A DNA stretch of 64,000 nt from Butyrivibrio fibrisolvens (GCF_037113525.1 NZ_CP146963.1:806001-870000), one strand, 5' to 3'; counted from the stretch's first letter, positions 53,324 through 62,517 are shown. Made by a program: numbers and translations. The notes: a model not told the origin generated them from the sequence alone.

Positions 53324-53402
53324 GGATACATTTAGTAAAAATAGTTTTTTGATAACTGTTAACAGAGTGGTCTCTATTCCGACATCTAACTAGGGGAAAA
53401 AC

Positions 53403-54221
53403 ATGAAAAAGTATCAGTCAGTAAAGATAATAGTCAACACTCATAAGAAGTACTGGATGCCTCATAGCAAGATGTATATTCCTATGCAGGTTGGTGCTGC
53501 CCTTGATAAGGACACCAATGGTAATCAGAAGGATCTTGGCTACCAGAAGGACAACGAGGGTGATAATATTTCAGAAAAAAATCCGCTTTATTGCGAACTT
53601 ACAGGTCTGTACTGGGCTTGGAAGAACCTTGATGCGGATTATATAGGCCTTTGCCATTATAGACGTTATTTTGGTGGTTTCAGATCATCAAGAAACCCTA
53701 AGGGAAAGATTCTTCTTCGTCGTGAGCTTCAGCCCATGCTTGGTAAGTATCGTGTTTTCCTTCCGACTAAACGTCACTATGTTATCGAGTCGCTGTATTC
53801 ACATTATCAGCACACTCATTATATAGAGCACCTTTATGTAACAAGAGGAATCATATCTCAGATGTATCCTGAATACATCGAGACGTATGACAAGGTTCTT
53901 CGTCAGACAAGTGGACATATGTTCAATATGATGATCATGGACCGTGAACTTCTTGATGAATATTGCACATGGCTCTTTAACATCCTTGCAGAACTTGAGA
54001 AGAAGATCGATGTCAGACACATGTCTCACTTCCAGGGTAGATACTGCGGCAGAGTCAGTGAGATCATATTTAATGTATGGCTGGATTATCAGATCGAGAC
54101 AGGTCGAATCGATCAGTCCGAAGTGAAGATTCTTCCATATGTGTACATGGAAAAAATAGACTGGGTTAAAAAGATAAGTAAATTCCTTCGTGCTAAGATT
54201 TTCCATGAGAAGTATGAATAA
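53403..54221 (+). CDS. DUF4422 glycan biosynthesis protein
   Basis: The 272-residue protein matches DUF4422: VNTHKKYWMPHSKMYIPMQV, DNISEKNPLYCELTGLYWAW, GLCHYRRYFGG and FNMMIMDRELLDEYCTW. The family occurs in capsule and exopolysaccharide clusters and is likely a glycosyltransferase; activity is not established here. It is the first gene of the operon, with AGGGG before its start, and is related to the tagged protein at 23921-25033. Confidence 0.82.
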   Translation: MKKYQSVKIIVNTHKKYWMPHSKMYIPMQVGAALDKDTNGNQKDLGYQKDNEGDNISEKNPLYCELTGLYWAWKNLDADYIGLCHYRRYFGGFRSSRNPKGKILLRRELQPMLGKYRVFLPTKRHYVIESLYSHYQHTHYIEHLYVTRGIISQMYPEYIETYDKVLRQTSGHMFNMMIMDRELLDEYCTWLFNILAELEKKIDVRHMSHFQGRYCGRVSEIIFNVWLDYQIETGRIDQSEVKILPYVYMEKIDWVKKISKFLRAKIFHEKYE

Positions 54222-54233
54222 TGGAGAATAAAA

Positions 54234-55172
54234 TTGTTATCGACGGTTAATGCTTTTAAGCACATGGAGTCAGCAGGGAATGTTGTTCTTGATGATGAGC
54301 AGCTCCATGCGCTTCAGAAGACACTTAACATGATCCTTGCAGATGTTGTTTCTGTCTGCGAGGAGAATAATATAACGTACACACTGGGTGGCGGTTCAGC
54401 ACTTGGCGCTGTCCGCCATCATGGTTTTATTCCGTGGGATGATGATATTGATATCAATATGCCACGAAAAGACTATGACAGATTCATCCCTATTTTTCAG
54501 AGAAAATTTGGATGGAAGTACTGGATACATACTCCGCAGGGAACTAAAGGCTACAATCTGCTTTTGTCCCGAATAAGACTAAAAGGAACCAGTGTAGTAA
54601 CCAGAGAAGATTTTAAAAACAAAGAAGCCGGGGCTTTCATTGACCTCTTTGTCATGGAGAATACTTTTAACAATGCACTCATCAGAAACCTTCATGGAGT
54701 AGGATGTTGTGGATTGGGATTTCTTGTGTCATGCAGAAAGTTCTACCGTGACAGGAAAGAGATGATGAAGATGGCATCTGATGCCGGTGAAGATAAGCTG
54801 GCTAAAGTTTTTAGAATGAAGATTGTGATAGGATTCTTGATTTCTTTTATCTCTCTTGATACGCTTGTAAAGGCGGGAGATAATTGGAACCGCATCTGTA
54901 AGAATGATCATTCCAAGTATATTACGGTTCCGACAGGACGCAAATATTTCTGGGGAGAGATGTATTTACGAAAAGATGTTTGCAGAACGAGAAAAGTGTT
55001 GTATGATGATAAATTGTACAGAGTTCCACGTAATATCGATCTGTATCTGAAGAATCTTTACGGAGATTACATGAAGTTGCCATCTCAGGATCAGATAGAG
55101 AAGCATATTTTCTTTAAACCATTCTATCTGAGCCTTGAAGATAAAAGTAGTAGTGAAAGGATTTACAAATGA
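54234..55172 (+). CDS. LicD-family phosphotransferase
   Basis: The 312-residue protein starts with TTG 7 nt after GGAG. It carries the LicD nucleotidyltransferase-like motif GGGSALGAVRHHGFIPWDDD (residues about 52-71), followed by IDINMPRKDYDRF. LicD proteins attach phosphocholine or other phospho-groups to teichoic acids and glycans. Together with the cytidylyltransferase that overlaps it by 4 nt, this suggests transfer of a CDP-activated group. Confidence 0.85.
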   Translation: MLSTVNAFKHMESAGNVVLDDEQLHALQKTLNMILADVVSVCEENNITYTLGGGSALGAVRHHGFIPWDDDIDINMPRKDYDRFIPIFQRKFGWKYWIHTPQGTKGYNLLLSRIRLKGTSVVTREDFKNKEAGAFIDLFVMENTFNNALIRNLHGVGCCGLGFLVSCRKFYRDRKEMMKMASDAGEDKLAKVFRMKIVIGFLISFISLDTLVKAGDNWNRICKNDHSKYITVPTGRKYFWGEMYLRKDVCRTRKVLYDDKLYRVPRNIDLYLKNLYGDYMKLPSQDQIEKHIFFKPFYLSLEDKSSSERIYK

Positions 55173-55891
55173 ACGCAGCATTAATTTTCGCCGGCGGTAC
55201 CGGTAAGCGTATGAATTCAAAGGCAGTACCAAAACAGTTCCTTATACTGTATGGTAAGCCACTCATCATATATACTCTTGAGAAGTTTGAGAACCATCCT
55301 GATGTAGACGGCATCGTTATTGCATGTCTCGAAGAGTGGATCCCTCAGATGAAGAAGTACTGTGAACAGTTCAATATCACAAAGGTTCGCGCTATTGTTC
55401 CTGGCGGTGCTTCAGGTCAGGAATCAATCTATCATGGTCTTAAGTCTATCTCATCAATGTATAGCGATGATGACGTGGTTCTTATTCATGATGGTGTTCG
55501 TCCACTTGTTGATCCTAATACGATCACTAAGGCAATCGAGTGCGCTAATACTAAGGGTAATGCTATCACTGTTACTCCTGCTATCGAGACTATCTTCCTT
55601 GATAACGAGGCAGACGGCGAAGTTGGACGTATCATTGATCGTAAGCAGTGTCTTATGGCAAGAGCACCTCAGTGCTTCCATATCAAAGACATTATGGCAT
55701 GCCACAGCAAGGCTATTGAAGAGCAGAAAGATGACTTCATCGATTCAGCAAGTATGATGAAGTATTATGGACATAAGCTTTTCACAGTAGAAGGCCGCGC
55801 TGAGAACATCAAGATCACAACTCCGGTTGACTTCTATATGTTCCGTGCTATAATTGATGCCCGTGAGAATCAGCAGATCTTTGGTCTGTAA
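55169..55891 (+). CDS. TarI/IspD-type cytidylyltransferase
   Basis: The 240-residue protein has the nucleotidyltransferase start ALIFAGGTGKRMNSKAVPKQF, the HDGVRPLV motif and the FIDSASMM region of the IspD/TarI family. The operon context (TagF-like polymerase, LicD, TagGH) favours ribitol- or glycerol-type polyol phosphate activation to the CDP form over isoprenoid synthesis. The start overlaps the LicD stop. Confidence 0.85.
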   Translation: MNAALIFAGGTGKRMNSKAVPKQFLILYGKPLIIYTLEKFENHPDVDGIVIACLEEWIPQMKKYCEQFNITKVRAIVPGGASGQESIYHGLKSISSMYSDDDVVLIHDGVRPLVDPNTITKAIECANTKGNAITVTPAIETIFLDNEADGEVGRIIDRKQCLMARAPQCFHIKDIMACHSKAIEEQKDDFIDSASMMKYYGHKLFTVEGRAENIKITTPVDFYMFRAIIDARENQQIFGL

Positions 55892-55941
55892 ATTAGACTA
55901 GTACATAGACACATAATTAGTAGTATTTTAGGAGATTTAAA

Positions 55942-57210
55942 ATGCCAGTAGTACAGATTGTAAAGAGAAAAGCAAAGAGAATGTTTCCTGCTGCAGTAGA
56001 AGGAAGATTCTTTAAGAGAATGGGTGTAGCCTGGAAGCAGACTAAGACATGGGTTGACCGTTCTATAGGTTATGAGAACCGTAAGGTTCTTTCACAGAAC
56101 ACACCTGTTATACATAACAGAATAATGTTCATTACATTTAACCACAGCTATTCATGTAACCCTAAGTATATCTGCGAAGAGCTTATCAAGCGTAATGCCA
56201 ATGTTGAGATTTACTGGGGCGTTACCAACATGAATACAAGAGGTTATGTTCCGGATCTTCCTAACGTTCATGTAGTTAAGATGAACAGTTATGAATATTT
56301 CGTAGCAGCTTGCTCTTCACATGTTATCATCATCAATTCACTGCTTGGCGATAAGTTTTATCCGTTCCCTGTTAAGAAGGAGCAGCGTGTATTTGAGACA
56401 TGGCATGGTAGTCTTGGTATCAAGCGTTTCGACATTGATCACTACAATACAAACCTTTCATGGCCTGAAGCTGCTATCCGTACAGGTAAGCTTACAAACT
56501 ACTGTATTTCAAACTCCAAGTTTGAAGAGGATGTATTCAGAGAGACATTCTGGCAGCAAACTAAGATCATGCGTCTTGGACATGCCAGAAACGATATCTT
56601 CTTTGACACATATAAGGAAAAGAGAGAGCAGTGGAAGAAGGACTTCTTCGAAGAAAGAGGCCTTAAGCCTGAGACAAAGCTTTGTCTGTATGCTCCTACA
56701 TTCCGTGATACTCACAATTTCGAGGTATATGACCTTAACTGTGACAGACTTGTTGAAGCACTCGAAGAGCGTTTTGGCGGCGAGTGGAAGATACTTCTTC
56801 GTTATCATGACAATGATAAGAAGAAAGAAAAGACTCAGAACAAGCTTAAGCAGGATTGTGTTATCGACGTAACAGATCTTCCGGATATTCAGGAACTTCT
56901 TTCTTTTGTTGATTGCGGAATCACAGACTATTCTTCATGGATCTATGATTTCGTTCTCAGCGGAAAGCCTGGATTTATCTATGCTCGTGACGTTGATATA
57001 TATAACAACGAACGTGGATTCTACTTCAAACTTGAAGAGTCTCCATTCCCTGTTGCAAAGAGCAATGATGAAATGATGAACAATGTTCGTTCATTTGATG
57101 AAGAGCTTTATGCAAAGAAGGTTAAGGAATTCCTGGATGGTAAGGAATGTATAGATGATGGTCATGCGAGTGAAAGAATCGCTGATCGTCTTATGAAACT
57201 TCTTGGTTAA
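55942..57210 (+). CDS. CDP-glycerol/ribitol glycerophosphotransferase-like protein (TagF/TarL type)
   Basis: The 422-residue protein matches the Glyphos_transf family: FETWHGSLGIKRF holds the catalytic His, and NDIFF, APTFRD, LRYHDN and ITDYSSWIYDFVLSGKPG are conserved. These enzymes add or polymerise polyol phosphate units on teichoic acid. It is soluble, with a basic N-terminus that could bind the membrane. AGGAG precedes the start. A hairpin with T-rich tail follows it inside the operon. Confidence 0.88.
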   Translation: MPVVQIVKRKAKRMFPAAVEGRFFKRMGVAWKQTKTWVDRSIGYENRKVLSQNTPVIHNRIMFITFNHSYSCNPKYICEELIKRNANVEIYWGVTNMNTRGYVPDLPNVHVVKMNSYEYFVAACSSHVIIINSLLGDKFYPFPVKKEQRVFETWHGSLGIKRFDIDHYNTNLSWPEAAIRTGKLTNYCISNSKFEEDVFRETFWQQTKIMRLGHARNDIFFDTYKEKREQWKKDFFEERGLKPETKLCLYAPTFRDTHNFEVYDLNCDRLVEALEERFGGEWKILLRYHDNDKKKEKTQNKLKQDCVIDVTDLPDIQELLSFVDCGITDYSSWIYDFVLSGKPGFIYARDVDIYNNERGFYFKLEESPFPVAKSNDEMMNNVRSFDEELYAKKVKEFLDGKECIDDGHASERIADRLMKLLG

Positions 57211-57217
57211 AATAGTT

Positions 57218-57260
57218 AGGGCGCATGGGGATTGTACCTTTGCGCCCTTATTTGGATTTT
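57218..57260 (+). terminator. Intra-operon terminator-like hairpin
   Basis: AGGGCGCA (57218-57225) pairs with TGCGCCCT (57241-57248), followed by a T-rich stretch. It may reduce expression of the export genes. Confidence 0.65.
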
Positions 57261-57286
57261 TTACATAATTATTTAGAGGTTGGAAT

Positions 57287-58414
57287 ATGGCGGAAAAAAC
57301 AAAAAGCCGAAGAAATGGCAGAATAGAAATTCTGCGTTTTGTCTTCGCCTTTATTGTACTCCTTCATCATTCAAGGTACCTTTTGGGAGATGATAATTGT
57401 TATTTTCTGGGAGGTTCGCTGGGCGTAGAGTTCTTCTTCATAGTGTCCGGCTATCTGATGATGAATACGGTAGACCGCATAGTGTCTTCCAAAAACTATA
57501 ATACAATTCCGGTTGACAAGAATCTTGCAAATGAAACAGCTTCTTTTATCAAAAAGAAGGTACAGGCAATACTTCCACAATTCCCTATTGCCTGGTTTAT
57601 AGGACTTTTGTTTGTGATCATTCTTAACCACATGACAATTGTAGATGCTTTCGAGGAGTTCAAGCAGGATTTCTGGGAACTTTCTCTTTTGAAGATGACA
57701 GGCATCTATTATGGCGGACTCGATGGAGTTATGTGGTACATATCTTCAATGCTTATCTGCATGACGATATTGTATCCGCTGCTTAGAAGGTTTCCTCATA
57801 TGATGAGGAAGATCTGGTGTCCGTTTTTGGCACTTATGTTTCTTGGAATGATGTGCATTCTTGATGGTCATCCAAGAAATCCTACAAAGGTGTACAGTAT
57901 TATTTATAAAGGCAACATAAGAGCTTTTGCTGAGATTTGCATTGGTATCTGGTCATACGACATAGTCAGGAAAATAAAGTCTGTAAACTGGTCTAAGCTG
58001 GCCGGATTTATTTTTGAAATTCTTCAGCTGGCAGGATATGGTATGGCTATTATCTATATGTATAGTGATAAGCCGGGCAAAGATGACTATTTCTTCCTGA
58101 TGGTGCTGTCTATATCAATTATCCTGTCCTTTGCGCAGGTCGGTATCTTATCTGATGCATTTAACAACAGATTCAGTATGATACTGGGAAGATTTTCAGC
58201 AGCAATGTATTTTTCACATTTATATTATGCTCAGAATCTGAATCTGATACTGGAAGACAGTCTCAGTAAGCAGGAAAAGACTTTGATCTATATTGCCTGT
58301 TCATTTGTAACGGCACTTGTAGTTGAAGCATTGGCATTTCTTTATAAGAAGGTGTCACCAAACTTTAAGAGGGGCTTAAAAGCTATTTTAGTAAAAAATG
58401 AAAAAGATAATTAA
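57287..58414 (+). CDS. Acyltransferase family 3 membrane protein
   Basis: The 375-residue protein has about ten membrane segments and the family-3 acyltransferase start GRIEILRFVFAFIVLLHHSR with its conserved HH pair, then FFIVSGYLM. Such enzymes O-acetylate glycans across the membrane. It lies between the polymerase and exporter genes, so it probably modifies the exported polymer. Confidence 0.85.
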   Translation: MAEKTKSRRNGRIEILRFVFAFIVLLHHSRYLLGDDNCYFLGGSLGVEFFFIVSGYLMMNTVDRIVSSKNYNTIPVDKNLANETASFIKKKVQAILPQFPIAWFIGLLFVIILNHMTIVDAFEEFKQDFWELSLLKMTGIYYGGLDGVMWYISSMLICMTILYPLLRRFPHMMRKIWCPFLALMFLGMMCILDGHPRNPTKVYSIIYKGNIRAFAEICIGIWSYDIVRKIKSVNWSKLAGFIFEILQLAGYGMAIIYMYSDKPGKDDYFFLMVLSISIILSFAQVGILSDAFNNRFSMILGRFSAAMYFSHLYYAQNLNLILEDSLSKQEKTLIYIACSFVTALVVEALAFLYKKVSPNFKRGLKAILVKNEKDN

Positions 58415-59174
58415 AAAATGCAAAAAGTATCAGTTCCTTTTTGAAGAACTGGTTAAAAGAGATTTTAAACAAAAGTATAAGAGAAGTATTCTTGGAATGG
58501 GGTGGAGTATTCTTTCACCTCTTTTCACACTTCTTGTTATGTATGTGATCTTTTCAAATCTGTTTGGTCACAAGATGGAACACTATGTAACATACCTTTT
58601 CAGTGGTCAGCTTGTTCTGTCATATTATAAGGAATCTACCAAGAATGGTATGACCAGCCTTGTTAATAACTCCAAGATATTTACTAAGATCAATGTGCCA
58701 AAGTATATGTTCCTTTTATCCAAGAACGTATCAGCGCTTGTTAACTTTGGACTTACACTGGTCGTATACTTTATTTTCTGTGCATTTGACGGAATAACAT
58801 TCCATCCAAGACAGTTCCTTTTGTTCTTCCCGATTCTTTGCGTTTTGGGACTTAATATCGGAGTTGGTCTTATTCTGTCAGCGATGTTCGTATTCTTTAG
58901 AGATATCAGATACCTTTACGATATCGTACTCACACTTCTGACATATGTTTCAGCTGTTTTCTATTCAGTTGATAAGTTTTCAGCTTTTGGACAGAGATTA
59001 TTTTTACTGAATCCGGTTTATGTATATATCAAGTATTTCCGTGTGATAATGATCGATGGCCTTGTTCCGTCACTGGAGTACCATCTTCTGTGTCTTTTCT
59101 ATGCAGGAATAAGCCTTTTTATAGGTGGTCTTATCTACAAGAAAAATAATCACGCATTCCTGTACTATTTATAA
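58398..59174 (+). CDS. ABC-2 polysaccharide/teichoic-acid export permease (TagG type)
   Basis: The 258-residue protein has six membrane segments and the family features FKQKYKRSILGMGWSILSPL near the N-terminus and an FRDIRYL loop. It overlaps the acyltransferase gene by 17 nt, and the ATPase gene follows. It forms the channel for the lipid-linked polymer. Confidence 0.9.
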   Translation: MKKIIKKCKKYQFLFEELVKRDFKQKYKRSILGMGWSILSPLFTLLVMYVIFSNLFGHKMEHYVTYLFSGQLVLSYYKESTKNGMTSLVNNSKIFTKINVPKYMFLLSKNVSALVNFGLTLVVYFIFCAFDGITFHPRQFLLFFPILCVLGLNIGVGLILSAMFVFFRDIRYLYDIVLTLLTYVSAVFYSVDKFSAFGQRLFLLNPVYVYIKYFRVIMIDGLVPSLEYHLLCLFYAGISLFIGGLIYKKNNHAFLYYL

Positions 59175-59187
59175 GAGGATTAACGTT

Positions 59188-60066
59188 ATGTCAGTTATAG
59201 AATGTAATAATGTCAGCATCCGTTATATGACGGGTGACTTTAAGGCAATTGGTTTAAAAGAATATGTTATTCGTCATTTAAAGGGCAACTACCATGTAAA
59301 GGAGTTCTGGGCGGACAAGGATGTAACCTTTAAGCTTGAAAAGGGAGACATGCTTGGTATCATCGGATCTAATGGTGCCGGAAAGTCTACACTTTTAAAG
59401 GCAGTTACAGGTATCATGATCCCAACTTACGGAGAGCTTCACACAAGGGGTAATATCGCGGCTCTTCTTGAGCTTGCAAGCGGATTTGACGGAGATATGA
59501 CAGTTAAGGAAAATACGTATCTTCGTGGCGCGCTCCTTGGCTATACAAGACAGTTCCTTGATGAGAAATATGATGAGATCATTAAGTTTGCTGAGCTTGA
59601 AGAGTTCCAGGATTATGAGTTCAAACAGCTTTCGTCTGGTATGAAATCAAGACTTGCCTTTTCTATCGCATGTCTTGTTAATCCGGATATCATCATCCTT
59701 GATGAGGTATTATCAGTTGGTGATGGCGCTTTCAGAAAGAAATCCGGCGATAAGATGAAAGAGATTCTTGATAGCGGTGTTACAGGTCTTCTGGTAAGCC
59801 ATTCAATCTCTCAGGTAAGAGAGCTTTGCAATAAAATCTTGTGGCTTGATCATGGTAAGCAGGTTGCATTTACTGATGAAGTTGAACTTTACTGTGATGC
59901 TTACGAAGAGTTCCTTATGACCAAAAAGCTTCCTAAGAAGAGAGCAGATATCGACAAGCTTGCAGCAGATTACAAGATCCGTCTGCAAAAAGAGGAAGAA
60001 GAAAAAGACAGAAAAGCAGCTGAACGTGCTGCTAAAGCACAGGCCAAAGCCGCTGCCGCTAAATAA
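59188..60066 (+). CDS. ABC polysaccharide/teichoic-acid export ATPase (TagH type)
   Basis: The 292-residue protein has Walker A GSNGAGKST at residues 60-68, the signature LSSGMKSRLAFS, and Walker B IIILDEVLSVGD. The Lys/Ala-rich tail (QKEEEEKDRKAAERAAKAQ) is probably an alpha-helical coil. Start 59188 has GAGG 9 nt upstream; the longer frame from 59125 overlaps the permease. Pairs with TagG. Confidence 0.9.
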   Translation: MSVIECNNVSIRYMTGDFKAIGLKEYVIRHLKGNYHVKEFWADKDVTFKLEKGDMLGIIGSNGAGKSTLLKAVTGIMIPTYGELHTRGNIAALLELASGFDGDMTVKENTYLRGALLGYTRQFLDEKYDEIIKFAELEEFQDYEFKQLSSGMKSRLAFSIACLVNPDIIILDEVLSVGDGAFRKKSGDKMKEILDSGVTGLLVSHSISQVRELCNKILWLDHGKQVAFTDEVELYCDAYEEFLMTKKLPKKRADIDKLAADYKIRLQKEEEEKDRKAAERAAKAQAKAAAAK

Positions 60067-60075
60067 AAGATAAAG

Positions 60076-60206
60076 TCGAACCATTAGTCGTTCACGACAT
60101 GAGGTTTGAGTTTGAAAATAAGATTTTCAAACTCTACGAATTGGTGTAGTAAACTACACCAATATCGAACCATTAGCCGTTCACTACGTTCACGACATGA
60201 GGTTGA
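60076..60206. repeat. Duplicated leader and hairpins before the epimerase gene
   Basis: TCGAACCATTAG occurs at 60076-60087 and again at 60164-60175, each followed by a CGTTCAC and a GACATGAGGTT sequence. Between them lie GAGTTTGAAAA/TTTTCAAACTC (60109-60134) and TTGGTGTAGT/ACTACACCAA (60141-60162) hairpins. The second GACATGAGGTT is the ribosome site of the next gene. Confidence 0.75.
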
Positions 60207-60208
60207 TT

Positions 60209-61348
60209 ATGAGTATAAAAGATAAAAACATTATAGAAAGCCCCCTGGATTCTACACTTCAGGAGGATCTTGAAAATACAGCTCTTAATGACAAAGTGCC
60301 TTTTGACAAACTTAAGGATTCAATAATCCTTGTAACAGGTGCAACAGGCCTTGTTGGTATGCAGATGGTTAAGAGCCTTGCAGCTATGAACAGGCTTAAA
60401 GATGCGAACATCAGCATCATGGCCCTTGTAAGAAATCCTGAGAAGGCTAAGTCTATCTACGGCGATCTTGCTGATCGTGGTGATATTACATTTGTTCAGG
60501 CAGACCTCAATGACAAAGACGGAATCATGAGTTCTGTAAAGTCATCTCTTGATTCTATAAGGGAAAGTGAAAACAAAGGTGATGCGCCTTTATACATCAT
60601 CCACGGAGCTGCTGTAACAGCGTCTAAGATGATGGTAGAAATGCCTGTAGAGACAATAGATACAGCTATTAATGGCACTAAGAATATGCTTGAAGTAGCA
60701 AGAGAGTTCGGAACAGCTTCTTTTGTCTATATATCTTCAATGGAAGTATACGGAAGCTTTACAGAAGCTACATATGTAACTGAGGACAAGATGGGTTATA
60801 TCGATCCTTTAGTAGTCAGAAGTAACTACCAGCTTACAAAGCGCATGTGTGAAAATATGTGCATTGCTTATGCTAAAGAGTTTGATGTGCCTGCTAAGAT
60901 CGCACGTCTTTCCCAGACTTTTGGTGCAGGAATACTTCCCGGTGAAAACAGGGTATTTGCACAGTTTGCAAGAAGCGTAATGAATGGCCAGGATATAGTC
61001 CTTCATACTAAAGGCCTTTCTGAAGGTAATTACTGCTATACAGCAGATACTATAAGAGGTCTTCTTACAATACTTGTTAAGGGTGAGAATTCTAATGCCT
61101 ATAACATCAGTAACGAAGATACTCACACCACAATTGCAGGTATGGCTAAGTTTGCTTCTGAAACACTTGCAGGTGGCAAGATCAAGGTTGTATTTGATAT
61201 TCCTGAAGATAATAAATTTGGATATGCAGCAGATACTAAGATGAAGCTTTCAAATACAAAACTCAAAGCACTTGGCTGGGAGCCTTGTTATGGCCTTGAA
61301 GATGCATACAGACGTATGATGGCAAGTATGAAGCAGCTTAATATCTGA
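60209..61348 (+). CDS. NAD-dependent epimerase/dehydratase (extended SDR)
   Basis: The 379-residue protein, starting at 60209 after an AGG site, has the extended-SDR dinucleotide motif TGATGLVGMQ near residue 47, the YISSMEVYGSF strand and the YxxxK catalytic pair in SNYQLTKRM. It would epimerise, dehydrate or reduce a sugar nucleotide for the preceding operon. An N-terminal extension of about 30 residues is unusual. The substrate is unknown. Confidence 0.82.
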   Translation: MSIKDKNIIESPLDSTLQEDLENTALNDKVPFDKLKDSIILVTGATGLVGMQMVKSLAAMNRLKDANISIMALVRNPEKAKSIYGDLADRGDITFVQADLNDKDGIMSSVKSSLDSIRESENKGDAPLYIIHGAAVTASKMMVEMPVETIDTAINGTKNMLEVAREFGTASFVYISSMEVYGSFTEATYVTEDKMGYIDPLVVRSNYQLTKRMCENMCIAYAKEFDVPAKIARLSQTFGAGILPGENRVFAQFARSVMNGQDIVLHTKGLSEGNYCYTADTIRGLLTILVKGENSNAYNISNEDTHTTIAGMAKFASETLAGGKIKVVFDIPEDNKFGYAADTKMKLSNTKLKALGWEPCYGLEDAYRRMMASMKQLNI

Positions 61349-61454
61349 GATTTTTATTAAAAAAAGTGTTCAGATATTGATCTGCCAGAACAGTTCTTTA
61401 TTTGGAACAAGCGATAGATCATTTAGGTAAAATTTAGGTGGGTATGTGATAATT

Positions 61455-61597
61455 TGATCTGTCAGGAGAAATTCTTCTGACAGATCAGGTAGTAAAGGAA
61501 TTAAAACTGAGCATTAATTCCTTATACTATATATCTCATCAATACCCCTCATAATGAGTGCAGGCAACAGTTTATCTGGATGCCTGCATTTCGTTTT
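61455..61597 (+). terminator. Three tandem hairpins ending in a terminator
   Basis: TGATCTGTCAG/CTGACAGATCA (61455-61487) is perfect over 11 bp. GGAATTAA/TTAATTCC follows at 61497-61521. TGCAGGCA/TGCCTGCA (61559-61588), with TTTCGTTTTTT after it, is a clear terminator. The 61349-61740 spacer otherwise holds nothing. Confidence 0.75.
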
Positions 61598-61740
61598 TTA
61601 TATAACAAATTTTCTTAAAAAATATCAAATAATTATCAAAATATAATAAAAATATGATATTTTGTATGATGCAAAAAATGGTAACCTATCTATAGTAAAA
61701 TTTCTTGGGATAATAATGTAAACTGAAAGGGAGAAAATTC

Positions 61741-61953
61741 ATGAGCATTCATAAGCTGAATGACAGTAAGGACAAGAAAGGGACTTTTATAGTAGAAATT
61801 CAGCACCAGGAAAATGGTAGTTGGCAGGGAAAGGTCACCTGGGCTGAAGGTGGACGTAAGGAAGTCTTCAGAAGTACTCTTGAGCTCATCAAGATGATGG
61901 ACAGCGCTGTCAACGACAAAGAAGAGGTTGGTGCAGCCTCATCTGTTTCTTAA
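61741..61953 (+). CDS. Small single-domain protein (repeat domain copy A)
   Basis: The 70-residue protein consists of one domain: GTFIVEIQHQENGSWQGKVTW, then FRSTLELIKMMDSAV. The same domain is at the C-terminus of the next protein. The pattern suggests a small beta-sheet with one helix. No known family is recognised. GGGAG precedes the start, and its stop codon overlaps the ribosome site of the next gene. Confidence 0.65.
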   Translation: MSIHKLNDSKDKKGTFIVEIQHQENGSWQGKVTWAEGGRKEVFRSTLELIKMMDSAVNDKEEVGAASSVS

Positions 61954-61963
61954 GGAGAACTAC

Positions 61964-62431
61964 ATGGAAATACTGGAGAGTAAAGAGCAGAAATTATTTG
62001 CACGTAACTTAATATGTGTGGGCATTGATAGATGTGAGAATGGAGATTTCTGTGGAAGGATCTGGGAGCCATATGATGATCAGCCATTTGAATTCACAGG
62101 TATCAATGATATGGTAATTCACATGGACGATCTTTACGACGAATGGAATTACCCGCAGAGAGCGCTGAATGAGCGAAGCTTTTTGCGTACTCACGAGTCA
62201 ACCAGGACTAATATTATCAGGGATGATGGCTTTGTGGAAAAAATCGATCGTCTGCAAAAGATGAGAGGTGAGATCGGAACATTCATTGTCCAGGTAAAGT
62301 TCAGACAGCATGCCACATGGCAGGGAGTTGTTGTTTGGGCAGAGGAGAATAAACGGGGAAATTTTCGGAGTGCAATGGAGTTGGTTCATCTCATCGATCA
62401 CGCAATAAGTAAAGGATTGTTGATCAAATAA
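61964..62431 (+). CDS. Two-copy version of the same small domain
   Basis: The 155-residue protein has an N-terminal copy (ICVGIDRCENGDFCGRIW, then FTGINDMVIHMDDLYDE) and a C-terminal copy (GTFIVQVKFRQHATWQGVVV, then FRSAMELVHLIDHAI) of the domain in the preceding gene. AAGGAG overlaps the previous stop, so the genes are coupled. The function is unknown; the arrangement suggests a scaffold or ligand-binding pair. Confidence 0.65.
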   Translation: MEILESKEQKLFARNLICVGIDRCENGDFCGRIWEPYDDQPFEFTGINDMVIHMDDLYDEWNYPQRALNERSFLRTHESTRTNIIRDDGFVEKIDRLQKMRGEIGTFIVQVKFRQHATWQGVVVWAEENKRGNFRSAMELVHLIDHAISKGLLIK

Positions 62432-62473
62432 CCTTACTATGTGCAGACGAGGGGTTGAAAGAGGACAGAACTT

Positions 62474-62517
62474 ACCAGGCAGTGCCGCAAAGGACGCAGC
62501 ATACCTGGTTATTTTTT
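62474..62517 (+). terminator. Terminator with structured loop
   Basis: ACCAGG (62474-62479) pairs with CCTGGT (62504-62509), followed by ATTTTTT. The loop contains TGCCGC and GACGCAGCA that can pair inside it. Confidence 0.65.
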
